From Anaerolineales bacterium (GTDB lineage: Bacteria; Chloroflexota; Anaerolineae; Anaerolineales; Villigracilaceae): DNA of 45,350 bases. Below, piece after piece: positions 29,601 to 38,008 of this stretch. The position numbers were made by a program, and so were the translations under genes. How positions within the stretch are numbered: the stretch's first letter is position 1; each line of letters starts with the position of its first letter. Where the stretch lies: assembly GCA_017882125.1 (NCBI GenBank), contig JADGQC010000003.1, forward strand, positions 1-45,350, in the 5' to 3' direction. The notes beneath the pieces were generated by a model. The model was not told the DNA's origin and ran no database searches. It saw only the letters and a list, made by a program, of their open reading frames with translations.

Positions 29601-29629
29601 ATTATAGAATATATGTTCTAGTTTGTCAA
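29601..29629 (-). promoter_or_regulatory. sigma70-type promoter TTGACA-N17-TATAAT with an embedded LexA-box-like palindrome
   Basis: Minus strand: TTGACAaacTAGAACATATATTCTATAAT; the palindrome TAGAACATATATTCTA (29605-29620) spans spacer and -10. Confidence 0.65.
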
Positions 29630-29804
29630 GTTCGAGAGGGCGACCGCCAAGGTCGTCCCGACTTTAGCTTCATTGGCAAGCAAAAGGGCCACCCATTCTC
29701 CAACAACGGGGATCATATGGGTCACCCCTACTGGAGGACGTTATATGGAAAATTGCCAACAGCACCCAAAAAGCTGGCGGCAGTTAATAGGGTAAAATAT
29801 TCAC

Positions 29805-32801
29805 ATGCAATCTTCCATTGAAAAACTGCGGAAGTTCTTCCGCCTTGAACATGAAAACGGGTATACGAATAAGGCTGTGATCGGCGGGTTAGCGAGTGTG
29901 CTGAATTTGTGGGAAGGGGAGGCACGCAATGACAAGCTACCGGAGGAGATCGTCCAGGCAACCGCGGCAACATTAAAGGCCTATGCCGAGCGAAGCCCCG
30001 AGGAGCGGCTTGAATCCCTGAAAGCCCTATGGAGGCAAATATCGGACAAAGTGCCAGAAGCGGCGTTGACGAAGAAGACCACCCCCGCAAAGTTCGTTCC
30101 AGCACCTGCCAAAGTCCACCCGCAAAGTGAACCTGCCATGGGGCAAATGCAGCCCTCGCAACCGCAGCCAAAACCGGCACCAAGCGCGGGACAGACTCAA
30201 TCTGCGGAAAGTGAATCACCTACAGAAACTTTCCCGGTGCAAACTCAAACCACAAAACCCGATGAACAGCCTGCCCCAAGCCTGGCACAACATCAACCCG
30301 CGAAGGTAGAGTCTCAGACAATACCGGTCGTGGAAAACCTGCAAGCGATGCAGATTGAGCCTCAACTGGTGCCTGTGGTGTCACAGCCAGCCAGAATACC
30401 AGCGGAAACAGTGCCAGAACCAGCAGCAGATAAACCGCAACCCAACCAAGCGGAGGAAAAGGCACAGGTTGGACAAAACGAAGAAGAAGGCATACCGGAA
30501 CCAGAAGCTCCTCCGAATGTGCCGATGCCCGCGGGGGAACTAGTTACGATTGATGCAGAACAAAATCCGGTAAGCGGGGTGCCAGGAGCGGGCCCGGAAG
30601 CAGAGTCGACTGCTCAAAACATAAAAATTGAACCGGCTACAAGCCGAGCCCCCACCCGGTCGCAACGACCAAAGGGGGCGATGCCAGGCCGCGCCGAAGC
30701 TCATCCGGGCGGCGTGACCAGTAAACGACCGATCGCCCTGAACGCGTCGCTAACCGTCCTGGCTGGGGTTGGACCCAAGCACGCTGCCATGCTGACCCGC
30801 CTGGGACTCAATAACCTGGGAGACATGCTCTACAATTATCCACGCCGCTACGAGGATTACAGCAAACTCAAACCCATCCGGGAAGTATTCTACGGCGAGG
30901 TGCTGACCGTGATCGGCGAGGTCACATCAATCACCTCACGGCAGGCATACGGGCGGAAAATGACCATCGTGGATGCCGTGATCAACGACGGGACAGGGGG
31001 ATTGCGCCTGACCTGGTACAACAAGCCCTGGCTGGTCAATCAAATAAAAGTAGGCGAGGCGCTTTCAGTTTCCGGCAAGGTGGACCAGTACCTGGGGCGC
31101 CTGGTGATGAAAAGCCCGGAGTGGGAACCCGTGGAAGTGGAGAACCTGCATACCAACCGGATCGTACCAATCTATGCGCTGACTGCAAACGTTTCCCAAA
31201 AGTGGCTGCGGACCTTGATGAGGCAGGTGGTGACCTATTGGGCGCCCAAACTGACCGACCACCTGCCCGAACGCATCCGACAGTCAGCGACCCTTCCAGA
31301 CTTGGGAACGGCACTACTGCAGGCGCATTTTCCCGATTCAGATGCCAAGCTGCAGGCAGCACGGCAGCGCCTGGCGTTCGATGAGATCTTTTTCCTGCAA
31401 ACCGGGGTGCTGCGACAACGGCGGGACTGGCAGTCAGCTCCAGGGCGAATATTTGAAGTTGATGAACCATGGATGGAAGCACGACTGGCTGCCCTGCCCT
31501 TTGCCCTGACGACTGCCCAGAAAAAATCGATGGATGACATCCGCTCCGACCTGAAATCCGGCAAGCCAATGAACCGACTGCTGCAAGGCGACGTGGGATC
31601 AGGTAAAACCGTGGTAGCGGCACTGGCGGCTGCGATGGTGAACCAGGGAGGAGCGCAGGCTGCCATCATGGCGCCAACGTCCATCCTGGCAGATCAGCAC
31701 TACCGCACATTCAAAAACGTACTGGCGGGTGAAAAAGGACCACTCAAACCAGATGAAATCCGCTTACTGGTGGGCGATACTTCGGCTGGGGATAAAGAGG
31801 GCATCCGGGCTGGGCTGGCGAGCGGAGTCATCAAAATCGTGATCGGCACTCATGCCCTGATCGAAGACCCGGTCACATTCGCGGACCTGCAGTACGTGGT
31901 GGTGGACGAGCAGCACCGATTTGGAGTGGAACAGCGGGCGGCTCTGCGTTCCAAGGGCACCAACCCGCACCTGCTGGTGATGACTGCCACACCCATCCCA
32001 CGTTCGCTGGCACTGACCCTGTACGGCGACCTGGACCTTTCGGTGATGGACGAGTTGCCACCCGGGCGCCAAACCATCCCCACGCACATCCTGACTCCGG
32101 TGGAACGGGAACGTGCTTATACCATTGTGCGAAGCCAGGTGAATGAGGGGCACCAGGCGTTCATCATCTATCCGCTGGTGGAAGAAAGCGAAAAAAGTGA
32201 ACTGCTGGCTGCCACCCAGGAACACGAACATCTGCAAAAAGAAATCTTCCCGGACCTGAAGCTGGGCCTACTGCATGGACGGATGAAGGGCGATGAAAAA
32301 GATGCGGTAATGCTGGCATTTCGCGAGAAACAATTCGACATTCTCGTCTCGACCACGGTAGTGGAAGTGGGCGTGGACGTGCCAAATGCCACTGTGATGT
32401 TAATCGAAGGGGCGAACCGTTTCGGGCTGGCGCAACTGCACCAGTTACGCGGACGGGTGGGACGCAGCGAAGCCCAGTCGTTTTGCCTGCTGATCCCCGA
32501 ACACGAGGATGCCGCTGAGAACGAACGCCTGAAAGCGATGGTTGAAACCAACGACGGCTTTATCCTGGCGGAACGCGACCTTCAGCAAAGAGGTCCCGGA
32601 GAATTCCTGGGAACACGGCAGGCAGGGTACGCAACCACCCTGAAGATGGCCAGCCTGAGCGACATCAAATTAATCGAAAAAGCCCGCACGGAAGCTCAGG
32701 CCCTTTTCGCGCGTGACCCCGATCTAAAAGATCCCGAAAACAGCCTGCTGGCTGAAGCGCTTGGGCGCTTCTGGGGCAGCGGGAAAGGAGATATGAGTTA
32801 G
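29805..32801 (+). CDS. recG: ATP-dependent DNA helicase RecG with an N-terminal helical domain and a long P/Q/E-rich linker
   Basis: LAGVGPKHAAMLTRLGLNNLGDMLYNYPRRYEDY (wedge), LLQGDVGSGKTVVAALAAAMV, DEQHRFGVEQR, MTATPIPRSLALTLYGDLDLSVMDELPPGRQ. Confidence 0.96.
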   Translation: MQSSIEKLRKFFRLEHENGYTNKAVIGGLASVLNLWEGEARNDKLPEEIVQATAATLKAYAERSPEERLESLKALWRQISDKVPEAALTKKTTPAKFVPAPAKVHPQSEPAMGQMQPSQPQPKPAPSAGQTQSAESESPTETFPVQTQTTKPDEQPAPSLAQHQPAKVESQTIPVVENLQAMQIEPQLVPVVSQPARIPAETVPEPAADKPQPNQAEEKAQVGQNEEEGIPEPEAPPNVPMPAGELVTIDAEQNPVSGVPGAGPEAESTAQNIKIEPATSRAPTRSQRPKGAMPGRAEAHPGGVTSKRPIALNASLTVLAGVGPKHAAMLTRLGLNNLGDMLYNYPRRYEDYSKLKPIREVFYGEVLTVIGEVTSITSRQAYGRKMTIVDAVINDGTGGLRLTWYNKPWLVNQIKVGEALSVSGKVDQYLGRLVMKSPEWEPVEVENLHTNRIVPIYALTANVSQKWLRTLMRQVVTYWAPKLTDHLPERIRQSATLPDLGTALLQAHFPDSDAKLQAARQRLAFDEIFFLQTGVLRQRRDWQSAPGRIFEVDEPWMEARLAALPFALTTAQKKSMDDIRSDLKSGKPMNRLLQGDVGSGKTVVAALAAAMVNQGGAQAAIMAPTSILADQHYRTFKNVLAGEKGPLKPDEIRLLVGDTSAGDKEGIRAGLASGVIKIVIGTHALIEDPVTFADLQYVVVDEQHRFGVEQRAALRSKGTNPHLLVMTATPIPRSLALTLYGDLDLSVMDELPPGRQTIPTHILTPVERERAYTIVRSQVNEGHQAFIIYPLVEESEKSELLAATQEHEHLQKEIFPDLKLGLLHGRMKGDEKDAVMLAFREKQFDILVSTTVVEVGVDVPNATVMLIEGANRFGLAQLHQLRGRVGRSEAQSFCLLIPEHEDAAENERLKAMVETNDGFILAERDLQQRGPGEFLGTRQAGYATTLKMASLSDIKLIEKARTEAQALFARDPDLKDPENSLLAEALGRFWGSGKGDMS

Positions 32802-32802
32802 G

Positions 32803-33321
32803 ATGATACGTGCACTTTTCCCCGGAACTTTCGACCCGATCCATTTCGGACATATCGACATCGCCAAACGGGCTGTCCGCATCTTTGATGAACTGGTGGT
32901 GGCGGTATATGACCGGCCGCTCAAGAGCTTGATGTTCCTGCCGGAAGAACGAATTGAGCTGGTGAAGGAAGCCTTCAAGGGCATTCCGAAGATCAGCATC
33001 ACCGGTTACAGCGGCATGACCGTGGAGTTCTGCCGGCAGATCAACGCCCAGGTGATCGTGCGCGGCCTGCGGGTCTTTTCGGATTTCGAATTTGAATTCC
33101 GCATGGCGCTGGCCAATCACCGCCTGGCACCGGACATCGAAAGCGTGGCCTTCATCACCGACGAGGACCACACCTTCCTTTCGTCCACCACCGTGCGAGA
33201 GATCGCAAGCCTGGGCGGGGACGTATCGAGCATGGTGCCAGCGCACGTGGAAGCGGCGCTCAAAAACAAGGTCAAAGACCTGAGCGACCAGCAGTTACGT
33301 CCGTTCGGTATTAAAGTATAA
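32803..33321 (+). CDS. coaD: phosphopantetheine adenylyltransferase
   Basis: ALFPGTFDPIHFGHIDIAKRA, VIVRGLRVFSDFEFEFRMALANH, FLSSTTVREIASLGGDVSSMVPAHV. Confidence 0.96.
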   Translation: MIRALFPGTFDPIHFGHIDIAKRAVRIFDELVVAVYDRPLKSLMFLPEERIELVKEAFKGIPKISITGYSGMTVEFCRQINAQVIVRGLRVFSDFEFEFRMALANHRLAPDIESVAFITDEDHTFLSSTTVREIASLGGDVSSMVPAHVEAALKNKVKDLSDQQLRPFGIKV

Positions 33322-33357
33322 TTAGAACAGACCGCCCTGGTTCCTGCGGAGGAGACG

Positions 33358-33834
33358 ATGGATATTCTTCACCTGATAGACCGCCTGGAAGAACTCTTTA
33401 ATACCAGCCGCCCCATCCCGTTGACACACAACGTGATCGTGGACGAAGACAAGTTCCTGGACCTCATCGACCAGATGAGAATCTCGGTACCTGAAGAGGT
33501 AAAGAAAGCCCAGCAGGTCTTTTCGCAAAAAGACCGGATGATGGCGCAGGCACAGGAAGAAGCCACACGAACGCTACAGCTGGCGCGTGACAAAGCCGAT
33601 GCACTGGTGGAGAAAGAAGTGCTCGTACAGGATGCACAGAGGCGCGCCAGCCAGATCATCGACCAGGCACGAATGGACGCCGAGAATATCAAGTCGGGCG
33701 CAGACCAGTATGCCCTGGACGCTTTAATGGGGCTGCAGACCGAACTAGAACACCTGAGCAACCAGGCGCAAAACGGGGTGCAGGTGCTGCTACAGAAAAA
33801 GATCCCACCGGAACCGGTGAGTCAGCAGAAATAA
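33358..33834 (+). CDS. coiled-coil protein of unknown function (DivIVA/F-type b-subunit-like heptads)
   Basis: 158 aa, MDILHLIDRLEELFNTSRPIPLTHNVIVDEDKFLDLIDQMRISVPEEVKKAQQVFSQKDR then a long Ala/Glu/Gln-rich helix; gcggaggag SD before ATG. Confidence 0.7.
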   Translation: MDILHLIDRLEELFNTSRPIPLTHNVIVDEDKFLDLIDQMRISVPEEVKKAQQVFSQKDRMMAQAQEEATRTLQLARDKADALVEKEVLVQDAQRRASQIIDQARMDAENIKSGADQYALDALMGLQTELEHLSNQAQNGVQVLLQKKIPPEPVSQQK

Positions 33835-33837
33835 TCG

Positions 33838-33872
33838 AAAAGCCTCCGCAGAACTGCGGAGGCTTTATTTTT
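33838..33872. terminator. bidirectional Rho-independent terminator between convergent genes (33358 CDS and lexA)
   Basis: AAAGCCTCCGCAG-AA-CTGCGGAGGCTTT perfect stem; T-rich tail on plus (tttattttt). Confidence 0.9.
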
Positions 33873-33894
33873 AGTACTTAATCCGACGCTGGTT

Positions 33895-34569
33895 TTACAA
33901 GGCGACGCTGCCCACATTACGAATGACCATCACCACTTTACCCTTGATCTCAAGCGGTTCAGCCTTGTCGATCATGATCGGCTTCATGGTGGGGTTGGCA
34001 GGCTGGAGCCGGTAGTGCTCCTTTTCCTTGAAGAAATATTTAAGGGTGGTCTCGTCACGATTTGGCAGCCATATGGCGACCATTTCACCGTTATTGGCCT
34101 TGACAGCAGGCTTTATTATGACGATGTCACCATCATTGATCATAGCGTCGATCATCGACTCGCCTTTGACCTTGAGGGCGAAAAGTTCACTGCCCTTTTC
34201 ACCGACAGGGAGCAGGCTGCGGGCTACGTCGACTGCGTCCATTTCGTTGCCGATGCCGAGATAGTTGGCACCCGGGGCGGGGACAAGCATGGGCTCACCG
34301 GCGGCAATCGGACCGAGGATGGGAATCTTCAACAGATCCTTGCTGACCGGATCCGTGAGACGGACGGCGCGCGAGAATTTTGCGTCGCGCTCGATAAGAC
34401 CCATCTCAGTCAACTGCTTTAAGTAGTAGGTAACGACGGAGGTGGAGGTAATCCCAACCGCCTCACCGATTTCACGGATGGAGGGAGGGTAGCCCGTACT
34501 CAGCCTTTCATTGAGATACTCGATTATTTTCTTATGGCGTTCTGTCAAACCTCTGCGAGTTCTGACCAT
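33895..34569 (-). CDS. lexA: SOS repressor LexA
   Basis: 224 aa; winged-HTH N-terminus, PILGPIAAGEPML (Ala-Gly cleavage site), GESMIDAMINDGD (Ser) and VKANNGEMVAIWL (Lys). Confidence 0.96.
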   Translation of the reverse strand: MVRTRRGLTERHKKIIEYLNERLSTGYPPSIREIGEAVGITSTSVVTYYLKQLTEMGLIERDAKFSRAVRLTDPVSKDLLKIPILGPIAAGEPMLVPAPGANYLGIGNEMDAVDVARSLLPVGEKGSELFALKVKGESMIDAMINDGDIVIIKPAVKANNGEMVAIWLPNRDETTLKYFFKEKEHYRLQPANPTMKPIMIDKAEPLEIKGKVVMVIRNVGSVAL

Positions 34570-34611
34570 TTGAACCTTCCTTTCTAATGATGCCAGCCAA
34601 ACATTTGTGCT

Positions 34612-34644
34612 AATTATAATACGAACACTCGTTCTATGTCAAGT
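34612..34644 (-). promoter_or_regulatory. lexA promoter (TTGACA-N18-TATAAT) with LexA box CGAACACTCGTTCT in the spacer
   Basis: Minus strand: TTGACATAGAACGAGTGTTCGTATTATAAT; box at 34622-34635 on plus. Confidence 0.8.
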
Positions 34645-34782
34645 GGTATTTTGGAGGATTTCGAGGGATTCTCGGAGCAGCGAAAAAGTGCGAGGCGCCT
34701 GAAAAAAGTCGGTATTACCCATCCCCCCACCCTCTAACCCGGTTGGCATGCATGGAAATTTCCTTGGGATTGTGGGGTTAGG

Positions 34783-34817
34783 AAAAAAATAGGTGCAGGG
34801 GATAACCACCCCGCACC
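34783..34817 (-). terminator. terminator after the aldo/keto reductase
   Basis: Minus strand: GGTGCGGGGTGGTTATCCCCTGCACC followed by TATTTTTTTCC. Confidence 0.8.
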
Positions 34818-34842
34818 CGCCTTAGCACCCATGAATTATTAA

Positions 34843-35814
34843 TTAATCCGACCAGGAGGCAACTTTTCTATCCCATCTATGTGCGCGCAGTTTGAGAATC
34901 AATTCTTCAGGTAATACCCTTCCATCGCTTATTCTCAAATCCTCATGAAGGTGATTTAAGGTACGCATGCCAACTATTGTGGTACTGACAATGTTATTTG
35001 CCAGAATAAACCGCAGCGCCATTTCAGGCAGGCTCATATTTGCAGGCATCAAGCTTATTAAGGCATCCGCCCGTTTAACTGTGGGGGCAAGGTTTTCCGG
35101 TCCAAAATACCTTGAACGCCAGTCAGCTTCAGGGAAATGCGTATCGATTGACAATTTACCGGAGAGACCACCTTCATCCAAGGGCACCCTGGCGATTACC
35201 CCAACATTCATTTTTTGGCAGAATGGGAATAATTCATCTTGCGGAGCCTGATCAAAGATATTATATATAACCTGAACGGCATCAATTAATCCTGTTTGAA
35301 TCGTTTTCAAGCCATTCCACGGTTCCCAGCGATTAAGGCTCAAGCCAAAAAACCGGATAAGTTTTTTTGATTTCAAATCGGAAATCGTCTGCTTCCATTC
35401 ATCGTTGTCAAACCAAGAATCATCCCAAACATGGAATTGGAGCAAATCTATACTGGGGATTCCGATGCCTTCCAGAATCTTTTCAGTATATTCAATCACA
35501 TGCTGACGTGGAAAAACATCCTTTAATTTATCCCCGGATGTAGCGGGCCATTTCTGGTTTTTTGGAGGGACCTTGCTTGCAGCAATGATTTTGGCTTGAG
35601 GGTTATTTTTTATTAATTGCCCAAGCAATTTATCGCTATGCCCCTTTCCATATGACCAAGCGCTATCAAAAAAATTACAGCCCATATCAAGGGACTTTTG
35701 CAAAGCTTCAAGCGACTGCGTGTCATTGGCATCCGTCCAATCACCCATCCCCCACAATCCATGACCAATTTCACTCACGAGGAGGTTGGTTTTACCAAGT
35801 TTCCTATATTCCAT
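34843..35814 (-). CDS. aldo/keto reductase
   Basis: MEYRKLGKTNLLVSEIGHGLWGMG, FFDSAWSYGKGHSDKLLGQ, IDLLQFHVWDDSWF. Confidence 0.92.
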   Translation of the reverse strand: MEYRKLGKTNLLVSEIGHGLWGMGDWTDANDTQSLEALQKSLDMGCNFFDSAWSYGKGHSDKLLGQLIKNNPQAKIIAASKVPPKNQKWPATSGDKLKDVFPRQHVIEYTEKILEGIGIPSIDLLQFHVWDDSWFDNDEWKQTISDLKSKKLIRFFGLSLNRWEPWNGLKTIQTGLIDAVQVIYNIFDQAPQDELFPFCQKMNVGVIARVPLDEGGLSGKLSIDTHFPEADWRSRYFGPENLAPTVKRADALISLMPANMSLPEMALRFILANNIVSTTIVGMRTLNHLHEDLRISDGRVLPEELILKLRAHRWDRKVASWSD

Positions 35815-35927
35815 GAGTTTTCCTCATCCATTCATATAGTTTGGAAAATAGCGATCTATTATTTTAAAGACCTGCCCAAAGAATTAAGGCGGGTCCAAAT
35901 CTATGGTTTTCATCGAGAGACTAACTG

Positions 35928-36752
35928 CTACCCCTTTAAGGCTCCAGCCATTAATCCGCGCAAGAAATAACGCCCCAGGAATAGATAAACCAGTAATGTT
36001 GGCAGGGCAGCCAATAAAGTTGCAGCCATTAATACGTTCCATTGTACAAGTTGACTACCCGCCAGGTTATTGAGGGCCACTGTCACGGGCCAGTGAGACT
36101 GATTGGTCAATATCACCGCAAAGAGGAATTCATTCCAGGCCTGGGTAAACTGCCAAATTATGACCACAGCGAAGCTTGGGGCTGAGAGCGGAAACATAAT
36201 ATAGCGGTACAAACCCATCAGACCGGCACCGTCAATTTTACCTGCGTCCAGAAGTTCAGTTTCGATCCCTGCGTAGTAGTTTCTGAATATCAAGGTGGTA
36301 ATTGGAATACCGTAAATTATGTGCACTAAAATCAGGCCGGGGATATCTCCGTACAGTTTAATAGATTGCATGAACTTTACGAGCGGGATCAGGATACTCT
36401 GATATGGGATGAACATCCCAAACAGGATTAATGAGAATACAAGATTCGAGCCACGAAACTTCCATTTTGCAAGAAGATAGCCATTCAACGATCCAAGGAG
36501 TGAAGAAAGAATTGCCTCCGGAATTACCATCATCAAGCTATTGTTTATATTGGGGGCAAGCTGCTTATAACCCGCAATAAAATTTTCAATGTGCAGGCCA
36601 CTTATTGGCAAAGACCACATCGTTTTTAGATCGACCTGGCTTATTGTCTTAAAACTCGTTAGCAGCATTAAATAAATGGGGAGAAGATAGAAAGCTGCCA
36701 GGGCGATCAAGATGATATATAAAAGAGTATGGGTCAGAATACGACGGGTCAT
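35928..36752 (-). CDS. carbohydrate ABC transporter permease (MalG-like)
   Basis: In-frame ATG 36752 (MTRRILTHTLLYIILIALAAFYLLPIYLMLLTSFK...); AGKIDGAGLMGLYRYIMFPLSAPSFAVVIIWQFTQAWNEFLFA (EAA loop). Track start at 36878 runs into the upstream gene. Confidence 0.92.
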   Translation of the reverse strand: MTRRILTHTLLYIILIALAAFYLLPIYLMLLTSFKTISQVDLKTMWSLPISGLHIENFIAGYKQLAPNINNSLMMVIPEAILSSLLGSLNGYLLAKWKFRGSNLVFSLILFGMFIPYQSILIPLVKFMQSIKLYGDIPGLILVHIIYGIPITTLIFRNYYAGIETELLDAGKIDGAGLMGLYRYIMFPLSAPSFAVVIIWQFTQAWNEFLFAVILTNQSHWPVTVALNNLAGSQLVQWNVLMAATLLAALPTLLVYLFLGRYFLRGLMAGALKG

Positions 36753-37825
36753 AGTTGAGTCTCCGTGCGCATATTCTGAATCAAGTAGGGCACAACCAGG
36801 ATCGCCACGCTGACCAGCATCAGGACGCCGATGGCTGCTCCTTGAGCGTAATTGGTACCGTCGAAAGTAGTAGTCCACATATAAATTCCCGGAACATCCA
36901 GACCAATCGCTTTATTGCCGAGGGCGACGATCAGGTCGAATATCTTTAATGACATATGACCCAGTATGATCACCGCGCTAAGCGTAACTGGCTGAAGCAT
37001 TGGAAAAATAATAAAGCGGTAAATCTGGAATTCACTAGCCCCATCGACGCGTGCGGCCTCACGCAGATCATCTGAAATACTGCGCATACCACCCATATAG
37101 AGCGCCATGGTAAACCCCGATAGCTGCCAGACTGCAGGGATCACCGTAAATGCCATCCCCCACGGCATTGGCGTGGAGTGCCAGAGGCTGATAAGAGATT
37201 TTAGCCCAAGTGTTTGGAAAATAAGATTGATCCCGGTGATGCGATTTCCAGTAGACGGATTCATCAGCCATCCCCAGACAACTCCCGAGGCAATAAATGA
37301 GATGGACATGGGGAACAAGAAAATACCACGAAAGAGCGCTTCCCCCTTGAGTTTTTGATCCAGTAAAATAGCCAAACCCAACCCAATAATGAGACATCCC
37401 AAGATGAAACCGACAGTGAACATTGCCGTATTGCGAACATCGATCACAAAACGGGGATTATTTTGAAAAAGGAGATAATATTGTTTCAATCCTGCCCACG
37501 TGTAATCGGGGTTAAGACCTTTCCACTCAGTAAATGAGACCCGAATAGACCAACCAATGAAGCCATATACAAAAATAGCAACTGCCACCATCGACGGCAG
37601 CAACAATGCGATGGAAAGAACAGTCTCACTTTGAAACATCGAAATAATCAGAATGATCCCTGTGTAAAATACCAATCCAGCCAGGAGGATGCCGATTGAC
37701 GTGAGATTTTTCCCCGCTATAATAAGTTGTACATTCCAAAGGAAAAAAACGCAGATCGCACCCCCGAGGATAAGAGCAAGCGCCAGAATAAGCCTCGGCA
37801 CTCGAAGCGTGAACTTACGAAACAT
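36749..37825 (-). CDS. sugar ABC transporter permease (MalF-like)
   Basis: EAARVDGASEFQIYRFIIFPMLQPVTLSAVII (EAA loop); ATG 37825 preceded by gagaggcagcag; ATGA overlap with the downstream permease. Confidence 0.9.
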   Translation of the reverse strand: MFRKFTLRVPRLILALALILGGAICVFFLWNVQLIIAGKNLTSIGILLAGLVFYTGIILIISMFQSETVLSIALLLPSMVAVAIFVYGFIGWSIRVSFTEWKGLNPDYTWAGLKQYYLLFQNNPRFVIDVRNTAMFTVGFILGCLIIGLGLAILLDQKLKGEALFRGIFLFPMSISFIASGVVWGWLMNPSTGNRITGINLIFQTLGLKSLISLWHSTPMPWGMAFTVIPAVWQLSGFTMALYMGGMRSISDDLREAARVDGASEFQIYRFIIFPMLQPVTLSAVIILGHMSLKIFDLIVALGNKAIGLDVPGIYMWTTTFDGTNYAQGAAIGVLMLVSVAILVVPYLIQNMRTETQL

Positions 37826-37950
37826 CTGCTGCCTCTCTTTCCACTCCAACTTTACAGCAAAAACGACCTGTCTCAATCATAGTTGTGGATGCAAACCCTG
37901 TCAACATTTAGATTAAAAGGGAATCCATACTCTTGGAACGGCAATGTATA

Positions 37951-37978
37951 GAATGGGCGGCTCTTTGGCCGCCCATTC
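37951..37978 (-). repeat. intergenic stem-loop between SBP and permease genes
   Basis: GAATGGGCGGC-TCTTTG-GCCGCCCATTC, perfect 11-bp stem without a T-tract. Confidence 0.75.
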
Positions 37979-38008
37979 TTCTTGTGTATTCTTTGCTTTT
38001 ACAATTTA

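Noticed and set aside
31036-31684. 195-aa and 149-aa minus-strand ORFs
   Set aside because: Antisense to recG helicase domain.
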